Shown: positions 8,808-19,501, counted from the stretch's first letter. The stretch: DNA of 64,000 bases from Oscillospiraceae bacterium (GCA_017461565.1 JAFTXQ010000011.1:62001-126000), one strand, 5' to 3'. The notes: a model not told the origin generated them from the letters alone. Made by a program: numbers and translations.

Positions 8808-10079
8808 TTAACCAAGTACGCTGAGCAACACACCTGCCGCAACAGCAGAGCCGATAACACCGGCAACGTTCGGACCCATAGCATGCATGAGCAGGAAGTT
8901 GCTGGGATTGGTCTGCTGGCCGACCTTCTGCGATACACGTGCAGCCATAGGAACAGCGGATACACCGGCAGAACCGATAAGAGGATTGATCTTACCGCCA
9001 CTAATGACATACATCAGTTTACCAAGCAACACACCACATGCAGTACCCACGCAGAAAGCAGTAAGGCCAAGCACGATAATGAACAGTGTCTTTACACTGA
9101 GGAAGTTCTGTGCCACAGCAGTAGCGCCTACCGTTGTACCGAGGAAGATCGTAATGATATTCATCAGCTCATTCTGTGCTGTCTTAACAAGACGGTCGCA
9201 TACGCCACTCTCCTTCATCAGGTTACCGAGCATCAGCATACCAACAAGGGATGCGGCATCGGGAACGATAAGAGCAACGATAACTGTTACAGCGATCGGG
9301 AATACCACCTTCTCGATCCTGGATACCTGACGAAGCTGACCCATCTTTACGGAACGCTCCTTTTCGGTGGTGAGCAGCTTCATGATAGGCGGCTGGATAA
9401 CAGGAACGAGTGCCATATAGGAATAAGCAGCAACGGCGATAGAACCGAGGAGCTGAGGCGCAAGCTTGGATGTAAGGAAGATTGCGGTAGGACCATCAGC
9501 ACCGCCGATGATAGCGATAGAAGCAGCCTCTTTGAGAGTAAAGCTGTCAATGCCAGTGAGGTTAAGCAGACATGCGCCGAGGAACGTAAAGAAAATACCG
9601 CCCTGTGCTGCTGCGCCAAGCAGAAAGCTCTTGGGGTTTGCGATCAGCGGACCGAAGTCTGTCATAGAACCAATGCCGAGGAAGATCAGCGGAGGATAGA
9701 TCTGAAGCTTTACACCGAGGTAAAGCATATCCAGAAGTCCACCCTCATGGAGCACTTTTCCGTAATCAAGGCTTGCTTCCTTGACATAGTTCACCACAAC
9801 TCCGTTTGCCTGCTCGATAAACTCGGGGGCAAAATAGGGGTTTGTGGCAGGATCCCACAGTTCGGGATGATACAGGCCTGTCATAGGCAGGTTTGTAAGA
9901 AGCATACCAAATGCAATAGGAAGCATGAGCAGAGGCTCATACTGCTTTACAATAGCAAGATAAAAGAGAACGAAAGATATCAGAATCATTATAATGTTCT
10001 GCCATCCCCCGTCTGCAATAAAGCCCATAAAACCGGATCCTTGCACAAGTCCGTTCAGGGTATCAACAAATATTTCCAT
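8808..10079 (-). CDS. Sodium-pumping decarboxylase beta subunit (OadB/GcdB family)
   Basis: About 423 residues from MEIFVDTLNGLVQGSG, strongly hydrophobic with around ten membrane segments. The signature IIGGADGPTAIFL carries the conserved Asp that binds Na+ in OadB, and PPLIFLGIGSMTDFGPLI and AGVSAVPMAARVSQ are also typical. The beta subunit couples decarboxylation of carboxybiotin to Na+ export. ATG at 10079 is chosen over an upstream start at 10148 because it has AAAGGA upstream and the longer N-terminus is not hydrophobic. It follows oadG by 26 bp. No alpha or biotin-carrier subunit is nearby. Confidence 0.9.
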   Translation of the reverse strand: MEIFVDTLNGLVQGSGFMGFIADGGWQNIIMILISFVLFYLAIVKQYEPLLMLPIAFGMLLTNLPMTGLYHPELWDPATNPYFAPEFIEQANGVVVNYVKEASLDYGKVLHEGGLLDMLYLGVKLQIYPPLIFLGIGSMTDFGPLIANPKSFLLGAAAQGGIFFTFLGACLLNLTGIDSFTLKEAASIAIIGGADGPTAIFLTSKLAPQLLGSIAVAAYSYMALVPVIQPPIMKLLTTEKERSVKMGQLRQVSRIEKVVFPIAVTVIVALIVPDAASLVGMLMLGNLMKESGVCDRLVKTAQNELMNIITIFLGTTVGATAVAQNFLSVKTLFIIVLGLTAFCVGTACGVLLGKLMYVISGGKINPLIGSAGVSAVPMAARVSQKVGQQTNPSNFLLMHAMGPNVAGVIGSAVAAGVLLSVLG

Positions 10080-10105
10080 ATTTAAAAAAATCCTTTCTGT
10101 CGTGC

Positions 10106-10612
10106 TCAGAACGGGCGGGTATTTTCGCCGATGCCTGCAAGGCTCCATGCAGAACGTGTTCTGCTGTCCTTACGTCTGATGCTTCTGATCTCGTACTGCT
10201 TGCCGTCTGCCTCAGAGTACGCAGCAATAGCGGCGCTGATAACAGCGATGATCTCATCATCGTCAGCTACGACATCTTCTTCAGCAGCATCTTCTACAAC
10301 CGCAACGGGTGCGACAGTCTTAACAGCTTCTGCTGCTTTTGCAGCCTCAGCCTTCTGTGCCTTGCGCTTGTCCATAGACTTGAAGAACTGTCCCATTCCC
10401 CAGAAGATGAAGATCAGGATACCAAGGATCAGAAAGACTACTAAAAGACCTGTTATGGTGATAATACCAACCGAACTCCAGTAGTCGGGGTCTGCAAGCT
10501 GCTGCTGTGCAATTGTCTGATCGGCATTTCCGACATAGCTCTGAAGCCTGTCGATTACGCCGGGTGCCTCCGCTTCGGCAGAGACAGTTGACAGAATGGA
10601 ATGTAGATTCAT
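10106..10612 (-). CDS. OadG-family (gamma) subunit of a sodium-pumping decarboxylase
   Basis: A 168-residue protein with one membrane helix (about 49-71, VGIITITGLLVVFLILGILIF), then FWGMGQFFKSMDKRK and an Ala/Glu/Val-rich flexible linker, and a short C-terminal DDEIIAVISAAIAAYSEADG segment that is a hallmark of OadG proteins. Gamma subunits stabilise the complex and bind zinc. It ends RSAWSLAGIGENTRPF, also common in this family. It is the promoter-proximal gene of a two-gene unit with oadB. Confidence 0.85.
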   Translation of the reverse strand: MNLHSILSTVSAEAEAPGVIDRLQSYVGNADQTIAQQQLADPDYWSSVGIITITGLLVVFLILGILIFIFWGMGQFFKSMDKRKAQKAEAAKAAEAVKTVAPVAVVEDAAEEDVVADDDEIIAVISAAIAAYSEADGKQYEIRSIRRKDSRTRSAWSLAGIGENTRPF

Positions 10613-10728
10613 ATTATGTCTCCTTTTTTTCGGAAATCCTTTCCGAATAGTCGTGCAGATCCGCCATTCACAAAACGCCGCTTATACGACGCAGGTGATC
10701 GTCGGACCAATAAAAAAACATCATTTTT

Positions 10729-10757
10729 ATTATACCAAATATTGCGTCAAAATTCAA
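10729..10757 (-). promoter_or_regulatory. Promoter of the oadG-oadB unit
   Basis: Minus-strand TTGAAT (10757-10752) and TATAAT (10734-10729) with a 17-bp spacer, about 110 bp upstream of the oadG start. The leader between contains a short CGGAAA/TTTCCG palindrome around 10630-10645. Confidence 0.7.
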
Positions 10758-10862
10758 CAGATTATTTGAGAATTATTTGACAAAGTTTAAGAGTGCTTTA
10801 TCGTCATTTTGTACAAAAAGCACTACGATACGCACTGCACTTCACACAAAACAACTTCGGCG

Positions 10863-11570
10863 TTAATAAAATCCGCCATCAACACCGAGTATCTGTCCTG
10901 TTATAAAGCGGTTTTCAGCAAGGCAACGCACAGCCTTTGCAACCTCGTCTGCCCTGCCCAGACGCATGAGCGGAGTTGCCTCGCAAAGCTCATTGAGCTC
11001 GTCCTCGGAGAGATGGGCAGAGTTCATAGGGCTGTCGATCACCCCCGGGGCTATGCAGTTCACTGTAATACCAGAAGCTCCCAGCTCCTTTGCCAGAGCC
11101 TTTGTCAAGCCGATCATTCCCGCTTTGGAGGCGGAATATGCGACCTCGCAGGATGCACCGTGTACTCCCCACACGGAGGAGATATTCACTATCGCACCAC
11201 TTTTGCGGGAGATCATGGACTTCACCGCAGCCTGCGTGACATTGAAGCAGCCTGTCAGGTTTATCCCCATGATCCGCTCCCAGTCGGACTGAGTGGTGTC
11301 GGTGAACAGCTTTATCTGCGATATTCCTGCATTATTCACCAGGATATCAATGCGGCCGAAGCTTTTCAGCACCTCAGCCACAGTATTGTCAACGGAGCTT
11401 CTGTCCGAAACATCCATTTTAACTGCAGTACAGTGAAGCTCTTCACAAAGCTTCCGTGCTTCATCGGCACGTGAGTTATATGTGATGACAACATCATCCG
11501 TTGCCGCAAACTCGGCGGCGATGGCACTGCCGATCGCACCTGTTCCGCCTGTCACAAGTACAACGCTCAT
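10863..11570 (-). CDS. Short-chain dehydrogenase/reductase (FabG-like, possibly EF-P 5-aminopentanone reductase)
   Basis: A 235-residue SDR. The NADP-binding glycine motif VLVTGGTGAIGSAIA, the NNAG motif and the catalytic Ser-Tyr-Lys set (NISSVWG, then VAYSASKAG) are all present. FabG/3-oxoacyl-ACP reductases share this plan, but the NISSVWGVHGASCEVAYSASK block resembles YmfI-type reductases that modify elongation factor P. Without comparison the general SDR call is safest. It overlaps the end of the ClpE-like gene by 4 bp and ends the long leftward block. Confidence 0.85.
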   Translation of the reverse strand: MSVVLVTGGTGAIGSAIAAEFAATDDVVITYNSRADEARKLCEELHCTAVKMDVSDRSSVDNTVAEVLKSFGRIDILVNNAGISQIKLFTDTTQSDWERIMGINLTGCFNVTQAAVKSMISRKSGAIVNISSVWGVHGASCEVAYSASKAGMIGLTKALAKELGASGITVNCIAPGVIDSPMNSAHLSEDELNELCEATPLMRLGRADEVAKAVRCLAENRFITGQILGVDGGFY

Positions 11571-13930
11571 TTTGCAGCTACCTTTATCTCGTCATTCTCG
11601 GCTGTGACAGATATTTCCTTAAGCTCCCTGTCAGCGTTATCAATGATAGTTTCAGCTATCACATCCTCGATCTCGCTGCGTATAACCTTTCGGATATCTC
11701 TGCCGCCAAACTTTCCGCCGTGGGACTTCTTGGCTACGACTTTATATACCTCATCATCAATGGTAAGCCCGATGCGCTTTTCCTTGAGAGGATTGCGGAG
11801 CTCCTCCAGCATGAGGGAGGCAATTTTTGCGTAGTCCTCGACCGAAAGCGGTGCAAATGCCACTATCTCATCGATACGGGCAAGGAACTCGGGACGCAGG
11901 AAGTCACGCAGTCCCTTCATGGCGCGCTCCTTGCTGATGTCGCCCTCTGTCTTGCTGAATCCTATGCCGCCCGTGCTGTTGCCTGAACCTGCATTTGAAG
12001 TCATACAGATAACGGTATTTTCGAAGCTTACTGAACGTCCATGGGCATCATTTATCTTACCCTCGTCCAGTATCTGGAGCAGGATGTTCATAACATCGGG
12101 GTGAGCCTTTTCTATCTCGTCAAACAGAATAACGGAATACGGCTTTCTTCTTACACGCTCTGTAAGCTGTCCTGCCTCGTCATATCCCACATAGCCGGGA
12201 GGCGAGCCGATTATCTTGGAAACGCTGTGCTTTTCCATGTACTCCGACATATCAAGACGGATGAGAGGCTCTACCGTATCGAACATCTCCTTTGCAAGCA
12301 CCTTTACAAGCTCGGTCTTGCCGACACCTGTCGGACCTACGAAGATGAAGGATGCAGGTCTGCGACGCTCAGTAAGCTGTACACGGGTACGCTTGATGCC
12401 CTTTGCTACAAGCTCGCACGCCTCGTCTTGTCCGATGACCTTTGCCTTAAGCTTCTCCTCAAGGTTAGCAATACGCTTGTACTCGGTCTCCTTTATCTTG
12501 TTTGCGGGAATACCCGTCCACATCTCAATGACCTTGGAGAGATCCTCCATCGTCACCTGTACATTTTCAGCCTTTTCTTTTATCTCAGCGGTGCGTGCTT
12601 CGTTCTTGGCAAGCTGAGTCTTTATCTCTGCGAGTCTTTCATAATTCGGCTCTTCTGTCGCAGACTCAAGCTCTTCCTTTTCAACAGTGAGCTTTTCTGC
12701 CTCCGCTTTTAGCTTCTCGTACTCGGTGATATCCTCATTGACAAGGCTTGCGCAGGCGCAGGACTCATCAAGCAGATCGATAGCCTTATCGGGCAGGAAG
12801 CGGTCGTTGATATATCTTTCGGAAAGCACCGCACACATCCTGATAAGCTCATGGGATACCTTTACCTTATGGTGATTCTCATAATATTCCTTTATGCCCT
12901 CAAGAAGCTCCACGGTTTCTTCAATTGTAGGCTCATTGATAGTCACGGGCTGGAAACGGCGCTCAAGAGCGCTGTCCTTTTCGATATGCTTGCGGTACTC
13001 GTTGAACGTAGTCGCACCGATCACCTGAAGCTCTCCTCGGGAAAGTGCAGGCTTGAACATATTGGCGGCGTTCATCGTTCCCTCGGAGTCGCCCGAGCCG
13101 ACAAGGTTGTGCACCTCGTCGATGAACAGGATGATGTTGCCTGCATTCTTGACTTCATCAACAAGCGCCTTTACACGGCTCTCAAACTGACCACGGAACT
13201 GAGTGCCTGCGATAAGCGCAGTGAGATCAAGCAGGTACAGCTCCTTGCCCTGAAGTCTGAAAGGAACATCGCCGCTTACAAGTCGCAGTGCGATGCCCTC
13301 TGCAATAGCGGTCTTGCCGACGCCCGGCTCACCGATAAGGCAAGGATTGTTCTTGGAGCGTCTGGAGAGTATCTGTAAAACACGATATATCTCCTTGTCA
13401 CGGCCGATAATACGGTCGATCTTACCCTCTTTTGCTCTGCGGGTAAGATTTGTACAATAGGTCTCAAGGGTTCTGCGCTTCTTGTCGGTCTTTTCCTTTT
13501 TCCTGGACTTCTTTTCGCCGTTATCCTCCTTGGAATCGCCTTCCTTTTTGTCGGAGCTGCCGCCAAAATCGCCGAACAGGTTCTTAAGAAAGCTGGGCAT
13601 GGTATTTGCGCCGCCACGCTCAAAGGAGCTCTCCTCATCGGATGCTTCATCCTCAACGATGTCGCCATCTGTCTCTCCGAGCATATCACCGAAACCGAGG
13701 TGCTTCATAAGCTCCCCGTCAGGCATACCATTTTCATCGAAAACAGCGTCATACGCATTATCAAAGTCCTCCTGAGAAACGCCCATCTGATTGAGCGCCT
13801 CGGTTATCTGCGGAAGATTGAGCTCTTTTGCACACTTAAGGCACAGCCCCTCATTCTTACGCTCGTTGCCCTGCAAGGTCGTGATGAACATGACCGCAGG
13901 ACGCTTATTGCATTTTGAACACATCATCAT
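11567..13930 (-). CDS. clpE: ClpE-like ATP-dependent Clp protease ATP-binding subunit
   Basis: A 787-residue class I Clp ATPase. The first 33 residues hold Cys at 4, 7, 30 and 33, the CX2C-X22-CX2C zinc site that distinguishes ClpE from ClpC. A charged, Lys/Glu-rich linker (about 60-150) follows instead of the double Clp_N domain. Two AAA modules have Walker [12 protein letters not shown] and [11 protein letters not shown], Walker [11 protein letters not shown] and [14 protein letters not shown], separated by a coiled-coil M region. It unfolds substrates for ClpP. AGGTG precedes the first of three ATG codons. No ctsR or mcsAB neighbours are present. Confidence 0.85.
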   Translation of the reverse strand: MMMCSKCNKRPAVMFITTLQGNERKNEGLCLKCAKELNLPQITEALNQMGVSQEDFDNAYDAVFDENGMPDGELMKHLGFGDMLGETDGDIVEDEASDEESSFERGGANTMPSFLKNLFGDFGGSSDKKEGDSKEDNGEKKSRKKEKTDKKRRTLETYCTNLTRRAKEGKIDRIIGRDKEIYRVLQILSRRSKNNPCLIGEPGVGKTAIAEGIALRLVSGDVPFRLQGKELYLLDLTALIAGTQFRGQFESRVKALVDEVKNAGNIILFIDEVHNLVGSGDSEGTMNAANMFKPALSRGELQVIGATTFNEYRKHIEKDSALERRFQPVTINEPTIEETVELLEGIKEYYENHHKVKVSHELIRMCAVLSERYINDRFLPDKAIDLLDESCACASLVNEDITEYEKLKAEAEKLTVEKEELESATEEPNYERLAEIKTQLAKNEARTAEIKEKAENVQVTMEDLSKVIEMWTGIPANKIKETEYKRIANLEEKLKAKVIGQDEACELVAKGIKRTRVQLTERRRPASFIFVGPTGVGKTELVKVLAKEMFDTVEPLIRLDMSEYMEKHSVSKIIGSPPGYVGYDEAGQLTERVRRKPYSVILFDEIEKAHPDVMNILLQILDEGKINDAHGRSVSFENTVICMTSNAGSGNSTGGIGFSKTEGDISKERAMKGLRDFLRPEFLARIDEIVAFAPLSVEDYAKIASLMLEELRNPLKEKRIGLTIDDEVYKVVAKKSHGGKFGGRDIRKVIRSEIEDVIAETIIDNADRELKEISVTAENDEIKVAAK

Positions 13931-13957
13931 AGAAAATCACCTTAAAACTTTGCTCTG

Positions 13958-14992
13958 TCAGTTAATAAAATTTAAAAACTCAAAATTATAGAACACCTTG
14001 AACACATAGGTCGTTTCGATTGCGGAATTATTGAAGAACATTATGTTTCCACCGCTGAGTATCGTAACAAGTCGTACAAGCAGACAAACTATAAATACGA
14101 CAAGCAGACCCTCGATTATTCCGACAAGACCGCCGCAGAAGGAATTAAGTCCACCGATAACAGGTATCTTGTTCACAAATTTCAGCAGCTTTGCAAGCAT
14201 GTTGAGCACAATGGTAATCACCGAGAATATTATAATAAACGCAAGAGTCTGCACTGCAATGCGGACACAAGGCTCTACTATGCCATTTACCACTGCTTCG
14301 CTCGCTGTCACAGGCAAGTGCAGCATTATCACTACCACAGAACGAAGCTCGGCTATCCCACCGTTTGCAATATCCTCTGCCATTCCGCCGAAGAATATCG
14401 GTACAATATTGCCGACGGTTTCAGCAAACTCGGCAAAGCTCTTGAAAAGCTCTGTTCCCTGCATCTGTACCGAAATCACCTGCGCTGTAACAAGCTTGCC
14501 GAGTCCGTAACGCTCTATATCGGTTATGGTAAACTCAGCTATCTTACCGTTAAGATCGCTGAGGTCGTTCTCATCGGAAAATCCGAAAGCGGAAAGCTCC
14601 TCGGCAGTAATTCCCGTGCCTGTAAGATCTACGCTGGACAGATCGAACATAAGCTTGTTGGAGCCCGAATGATCCGGTGTGATATCCTCAATGGATACTC
14701 CGTTTATCCGCACACGGCTGAAATCAGCATCCGACACAGCGGTGAGCGTCATAGAGCTGAGAGTATCATCCATCACGCTAGACACAGCCTCATTCACAGG
14801 CTTTTCGACCAGATTGGTGTATACCGCATCGCTTATCGGCTGGCTTAAAGTAATGGCGCAGATAAATCCGACCGCTACTGCGGCAAGACTTACAACAGCG
14901 CTTGCGAAGCCCCTCTTGAAACCCGCAAACATCATTCCGATAAGCAGGGCTACTGTAATTATGTCATATATTATTGCAAACTGACTCCCCAT
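13958..14992 (-). CDS. CvpA family membrane protein
   Basis: About 344 residues from MGSQFAIIYDIITVALLIG. The N-terminal hydrophobic segments (IGMMFAGFKRGFASAVVSLAAVAVGFICA) match the CvpA/YkwE-type fold, and a large extracytoplasmic insert (about 80-200) precedes further membrane helices (about 245-330, NKIPVIGGLNSFCGGLVGIIEGLLVVFIVCLLV). The ATG at 14992 has a strong AAAGGAGATAT site; an in-frame ATG at 15013 would overlap the previous gene and is rejected. Function unknown; CvpA proteins are linked to colicin V production and envelope processes. Confidence 0.8.
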   Translation of the reverse strand: MGSQFAIIYDIITVALLIGMMFAGFKRGFASAVVSLAAVAVGFICAITLSQPISDAVYTNLVEKPVNEAVSSVMDDTLSSMTLTAVSDADFSRVRINGVSIEDITPDHSGSNKLMFDLSSVDLTGTGITAEELSAFGFSDENDLSDLNGKIAEFTITDIERYGLGKLVTAQVISVQMQGTELFKSFAEFAETVGNIVPIFFGGMAEDIANGGIAELRSVVVIMLHLPVTASEAVVNGIVEPCVRIAVQTLAFIIIFSVITIVLNMLAKLLKFVNKIPVIGGLNSFCGGLVGIIEGLLVVFIVCLLVRLVTILSGGNIMFFNNSAIETTYVFKVFYNFEFLNFIN

Positions 14993-15012
14993 ATATCTCC
15001 TTTCGTGCGCCA

Positions 15013-16146
15013 TTAAAGCGCTGTACGCTGAACAACATTATATCCCAGCAGGTATGCATACCCATCTATTATTATAACATCCGAATAAACATCGTCGAGC
15101 TCGTAATTCTTGACGAGCCTTAGCGAGCTGTCATAGCAGCTGAGGACAGAGCCTGCCAGTACGTACATCCTGCCTTTGTCCTCGCAGATGGAGGTAAGAT
15201 CGCTGATGTACAGCGTCGCAGATGACTCCAGCGCATTATCGTATACCGTCAGGACATCGCCGCTGGAGGCAGGATCACTGAACACCACAGAAATAAGCTT
15301 ATCACCACGGGGGATCTCAGACACCGACTTGCTGAATGAAGTCTCACACAGCACCTCACCGCTGTCCTTAGCAACCATAACGGCACCGCTGCCTGTTACT
15401 GCAAGAACATCGCTGCCTGCAAGGGTAAGATCATACGAAATATCGTTTCCGATATAGGTCTGCCACATCTGTGACTCGGCATTATCAAGATCAAAGCGGA
15501 ACATATAAAGCTGAAGCTCTCCGCCCTCGGCTCCGAGCGCAGTGACAAAAATGCTCCTGTCATCCTCGGAAAACGTCACCTGCATTATCTTATAATCGGG
15601 AGAAGCCCAGCGGAAAATCTGCTTACCCTCGCCGTTATATACATAAAGATAATTTGAATAGCGTGTAGAAGTCGTCACAACGGCACAGCGCTCGTCATTT
15701 CCTATCTCGGCGAAAACTATGCTGTCCTCGAGAGTAAGCCCGTATTCCTCGCCTGTGCGTGAAAAGAACTTAAACGATTTTCCGTTCTTATCATATACAA
15801 CGACACGTTTTTCATTCGCTTTGGACACTGCATTCTGAAAGCCGTGCTGAACATCGGTGATAAGTGCGCCGTCGCCCGTATAGGTATATATGTACGTATC
15901 GGTGAGCAGATAAAAGTTTTCACCCAGCTCATCAAGATAATATCCCGCACTTCCCGGAAGCTCTACGGGAAAACCTCCCTCGCCCACATCAAGCGCCGCA
16001 TCCTTGAAAGGCGCTATTATCCTGCCCCAGTTTATGATGATGAGCACTATCGTCAGAACCACCAACAGGATCACGCCAAGACGGAGCAGCAGCTTGCGTA
16101 TAGCACGCTTTTTACGGAATTGATTTATATTGTTACGTTCCTCCAT
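15013..16146 (-). CDS. DUF5711-like membrane-anchored protein
   Basis: A 377-residue protein with a Lys/Arg-rich cytoplasmic N-terminus, one transmembrane helix (about 20-43, LLLRLGVILLVVLTIVLIIINWG) and a long outside domain made of short beta-strand repeats (for example YIYTYTGDGALITDVQHG, YLYVYNGEGKQIFRWASP), suggesting a beta-propeller. This plan fits the clostridial DUF5711 family. It is placed between truA and the CvpA-family gene, 20 bp from each. Role not known; an envelope function is suggested only by topology. Confidence 0.65.
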   Translation of the reverse strand: MEERNNINQFRKKRAIRKLLLRLGVILLVVLTIVLIIINWGRIIAPFKDAALDVGEGGFPVELPGSAGYYLDELGENFYLLTDTYIYTYTGDGALITDVQHGFQNAVSKANEKRVVVYDKNGKSFKFFSRTGEEYGLTLEDSIVFAEIGNDERCAVVTTSTRYSNYLYVYNGEGKQIFRWASPDYKIMQVTFSEDDRSIFVTALGAEGGELQLYMFRFDLDNAESQMWQTYIGNDISYDLTLAGSDVLAVTGSGAVMVAKDSGEVLCETSFSKSVSEIPRGDKLISVVFSDPASSGDVLTVYDNALESSATLYISDLTSICEDKGRMYVLAGSVLSCYDSSLRLVKNYELDDVYSDVIIIDGYAYLLGYNVVQRTAL

Positions 16147-16167
16147 AAAGCACCATCCTTGTTTATA

Positions 16168-16911
16168 TCAATAAAACACCTTATTGAGATACAGTCCGCC
16201 GGGCGGCAGTGTTATACCGCTGAGCGCACGCTCACCTGTTTCAAGGGCGTCCAGTATATCCTTTTCGGTACGTCTGCCCTCGCTTATGTAGAGCAATGTA
16301 CCTGTAACTATCCTTACCATATTGTACAGAAAACCGTTGCCGCTTATGCGCACCTCACACACTCCGTCGCTTTCTGTGACCGTAATGTCATAGATCGTGC
16401 GGACTGTAGTCTTCATCCTTGCTTTGCCCTCGGCACGGCAGAAACCGCCGAAATCATGCTCGCCGATAAGCAGCTTTGCGGCACGGTTCATCGCCTCGAT
16501 ATCAAGCTTATAGGGATAATGAAACGCCAGATTCTGCAGAAACACATCACGCTGTGGCTTGTTATTTATAAGATAGACATACTCCTTGCCCTTAGCACAG
16601 TATCGTGCGTGAAAATCGTCGTCCACTTCCTCACAGGAGAGTACTGCGATATCATCAGGGAGTAGTGTATTCATCCCCTTTACAAAGCCCTCGCAGGGGA
16701 TCCTGTTGTCGATATGGACATTGAAGCAGAACTCACGTGCGTGCACGCCCGTATCTGTACGGGAACAACCGTAAATTACAGGCGCAGGTATCCTGAGCAG
16801 CTTTCCTATCGCTTTCTCGACTGTTTCCTGTATCGTGACGGCGTTGTCCTGCCGCTGAAACCCATGATAGGCAGCGCCGTTATAAGCTATAAATACTTTG
16901 AGATTTCTCAT
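16168..16911 (-). CDS. truA: tRNA pseudouridine synthase A
   Basis: A 247-residue TruA of normal length. It begins MRNLKVFIAYNGAAYHGFQRQ and has the catalytic Asp in CSRTDTGVHAREF. GKEYVYLINNKPQRDVF and the C-terminal VRISGNGFLYNMVRIVTGTLL are further hallmarks. It makes pseudouridine at positions 38-40 of tRNA anticodon stems. Its linkage behind ecfA and ecfT is a classic Firmicutes order (ecfA-ecfT-truA). Confidence 0.97.
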   Translation of the reverse strand: MRNLKVFIAYNGAAYHGFQRQDNAVTIQETVEKAIGKLLRIPAPVIYGCSRTDTGVHAREFCFNVHIDNRIPCEGFVKGMNTLLPDDIAVLSCEEVDDDFHARYCAKGKEYVYLINNKPQRDVFLQNLAFHYPYKLDIEAMNRAAKLLIGEHDFGGFCRAEGKARMKTTVRTIYDITVTESDGVCEVRISGNGFLYNMVRIVTGTLLYISEGRRTEKDILDALETGERALSGITLPPGGLYLNKVFY

Positions 16912-16925
16912 AACAATTTCTCCGT

Positions 16926-17738
16926 TTATGGGAGTATCGGGACAAAGTTGATCACTATCACTGCCGCAAGCAGAAGTATCATGATTGCAAGCGCAACATA
17001 ATCCCTGAGTGCAGTTTTAAGCTGCTTAAGGCGTGTTCTGCCCTCGCCGCCCCGGTAACAACGGCACTCCATCGCTGTGGCAAGCTCGTTTGCACGCTTG
17101 AACGCCGACACAAAAAGAGGAATAAGCACAGGGATAAGCGCCTTTGCCTTCTTGATAAGACCACCGCTGTCAAGCTCTGCTCCCCTTGCTTTCTGGGCGG
17201 ACATTATCTTGTCCGTCTCCTCAACAAGCGTAGGGATAAAGCGAAGTGCGATAGTCATCATCATTGATAGCTCATGCACAGGGAAATGCAGCTTTTTAAG
17301 CGGAGATAACAGACGCTCGATAGCGTCCGTAAGCATTATCGGCGAGGTGGTGTAGGTCAGCAGCGACATTCCCACGATAAGTGCAATAACACGGATGAGC
17401 ATAAAGGTCGCCATACGGATACCCTCAGGATAAACTGTTATCACCCACCACTGAAACAGCGGAGTCTCACCCTTTATAAAGAACAGGTTTAGAATACCTG
17501 TAAAGATCATTAGCGGAAGTATCGGCTTGATGCTTTTCAATATCATCACAAGCTTTATCTCCGACAGGATGTAGCAGAAAACTATAAACAGCACCGCAAG
17601 CAGCAGTCCCGTATAGCTCTGTGCAGTGAAGATAACAACAAGATACAGAATATCCAGCAATATCTTCACACGGCTGTCCAGCCGATGTATGACAGAATTT
17701 CCGGGGAAATACTGTCCGATGGTTATATCCTTTATCAT
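16926..17738 (-). CDS. ecfT: Energy-coupling factor transporter transmembrane protein EcfT
   Basis: A 270-residue membrane protein. [21 protein letters not shown] opens the family; [35 protein letters not shown] contains the A-R-G coupling motif that docks on the ATPases. A second Ala-Arg-Gly-like coupling helix is present as [18 protein letters not shown]. It overlaps the ATPase gene by 4 bp. It forms the shared module serving several vitamin-binding S components encoded elsewhere. Confidence 0.95.
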   Translation of the reverse strand: MIKDITIGQYFPGNSVIHRLDSRVKILLDILYLVVIFTAQSYTGLLLAVLFIVFCYILSEIKLVMILKSIKPILPLMIFTGILNLFFIKGETPLFQWWVITVYPEGIRMATFMLIRVIALIVGMSLLTYTTSPIMLTDAIERLLSPLKKLHFPVHELSMMMTIALRFIPTLVEETDKIMSAQKARGAELDSGGLIKKAKALIPVLIPLFVSAFKRANELATAMECRCYRGGEGRTRLKQLKTALRDYVALAIMILLLAAVIVINFVPILP

Positions 17739-19501
17739 TTGTTCTGTCCCTTTATAAGGGCAAGCAGTCTTTCAGCCGCCCTGTCCGTTGTATATATATC
17801 ATTTCCGATGTCGGTACCCATTTCTTTCAGGATATGCGACATACGGGTTATCTGCGGTACGTCAAGTCCTATCTTCGCAAGCTCGTCCGTGCGCTGGAAA
17901 ACACTGTCGGTATCATCGTAGCAGAAAAGCTTTGCTTTATTCATTACAAGCACCTTGGTGGCGTACTTTACGATATCCTCCATCGAGTGCGATACAAGAA
18001 GTATAGTTTTGCCCGACTGCTCGTGGTAATGCTTTATCTGTCCCAGTATCTTGTCCCTGCCTTTAGGGTCAAGGCCTGCGGCAGGCTCGTCAAGGATAAG
18101 CACCTGAGGGTCCATCGCAAGCACTCCTGCGAGAGCGACCCTGCGCTGCTGTCCGCCAGACAGCTCAAATGGTGAACGGTCAAGCAGATGAGTGATGCCC
18201 ATGCTCTCGGCAGCCGACTTCACACGGGCTTCTGTCTCCTCATCGGAGAGCCCCATGTTCTTCGGGCCGTAGGCGATATCCTTTGCAACAGTTTCCTCGA
18301 AAAGCTGATGCTCAGAATACTGGAACACTATTCCTACCTTGAAGCGTATATCACGGATGTTCACCTTTTTATCCCAGATGTTTATGCCGTCAGCGAACAC
18401 CTCGCCTGAGGTGGGCTTAATTAGCCCGTTGAGATGCTGGATGAGCGTGGATTTTCCGCTGCCCGTGTGTCCGATTATACCAACAAACTCACCTTTTTTT
18501 ATCGAAAGGCTGACATGGTCTACTGCGGTCTTTTCAAAAGGAGTGCCTACACTATACTTATATGTCAGACCCTTGGTTTCGATAATGCCGTCGACGTCCT
18601 TTACACGCTCGTCAAGCTCAACACGCTGCGGCAATCTTAATTCACCTTTTTTCGGGAGTGCTGCGATAGCCTCGGCGCACTCCTGCTCAAATATGAGTTC
18701 TGCCGAAATATCCACGCCACCCTTGCGCAGCTTATTGGCAAGCTCTGTCACCTGCGGAACATCAAGACCCACAGCCTCAAGCTCTTCCTCACGGGAGAAC
18801 ACCTTACGGGGCACATCGTCCATGATTATTCTGCCCTTATCCATTACAACAACTCGGTCAGCCTGTGCAGCCTCGTCCATGTAATGAGTTATAAGCACAA
18901 CGGTGATTCCCTTATCCTTGTTAAGGTGTTTTATGGTCTTCATTACCTCACGTCTGCCCTTGGGGTCAAGCATGGCGGTTGGCTCGTCCATGACGATACA
19001 GCGTGGCTGCATGGCGATGACTCCCGCTATCGCAACACGCTGCTTCTGTCCGCCCGAAAGCTGATGCGGAGCGTGTTCACGGAACTCATACATATCCACC
19101 TGCTTAAGCGCATAGTCTACCCTCTCACGTATCTCTGCGGGAGGAACTCCGAGATTTTCGGGCGCAAAAGCAACATCCTCCTCAACAATGGTGGCAACAA
19201 GCTGATTATCGGGATTCTGGAATACCATGCCTACTGTCTGGCGCACATCGAAAAGACGCTCCTCGTCAGCGGTATCTATACCATCGACCAGCACCCTGCC
19301 CTCTGTGGGGGTAAGTATCGCATTGAAATGCTTTGCAAGAGTCGATTTTCCACAGCCGTTATGCCCGAGCACAGCAAGGAACTGTCCCTCGGGAACGGTG
19401 AGGTCTATGCCTTTCAGCACACTGTTGCGCTCTATCTCGTTGCCCTCTTCATCACGGGTGACGTAATCGAAGCTGAGCCCTTCTACTTCTATAATGTTCA
19501 A
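17735..19501 (-). CDS. ecfA: Fused energy-coupling factor ATPase (EcfA1-EcfA2 in one chain)
   Basis: A 588-residue protein with two complete ABC ATPase domains in tandem. Half one has Walker [15 protein letters not shown], signature [13 protein letters not shown] and Walker [13 protein letters not shown]; half two has [28 protein letters not shown] and [12 protein letters not shown]. Each half carries the ECF-specific C-terminal region with repeated [13 protein letters not shown] / [13 protein letters not shown]. In most Firmicutes these are two genes, ecfA1 and ecfA2; here they are joined in one frame with no sign of a stop. It powers vitamin uptake with EcfT. Confidence 0.95.
   Translation of the reverse strand: MNIIEVEGLSFDYVTRDEEGNEIERNSVLKGIDLTVPEGQFLAVLGHNGCGKSTLAKHFNAILTPTEGRVLVDGIDTADEERLFDVRQTVGMVFQNPDNQLVATIVEEDVAFAPENLGVPPAEIRERVDYALKQVDMYEFREHAPHQLSGGQKQRVAIAGVIAMQPRCIVMDEPTAMLDPKGRREVMKTIKHLNKDKGITVVLITHYMDEAAQADRVVVMDKGRIIMDDVPRKVFSREEELEAVGLDVPQVTELANKLRKGGVDISAELIFEQECAEAIAALPKKGELRLPQRVELDERVKDVDGIIETKGLTYKYSVGTPFEKTAVDHVSLSIKKGEFVGIIGHTGSGKSTLIQHLNGLIKPTSGEVFADGINIWDKKVNIRDIRFKVGIVFQYSEHQLFEETVAKDIAYGPKNMGLSDEETEARVKSAAESMGITHLLDRSPFELSGGQQRRVALAGVLAMDPQVLILDEPAAGLDPKGRDKILGQIKHYHEQSGKTILLVSHSMEDIVKYATKVLVMNKAKLFCYDDTDSVFQRTDELAKIGLDVPQITRMSHILKEMGTDIGNDIYTTDRAAERLLALIKGQNK

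Noticed and set aside
8883-10085. 400-residue open frame on the plus strand
   Set aside because: Antisense shadow of the oadB-type gene; composition rich in His and Cys, no ribosome site.
12041-12712. 223-residue open frame on the plus strand
   Set aside because: Lies antisense to the ClpE-like gene and has no recognisable motif.
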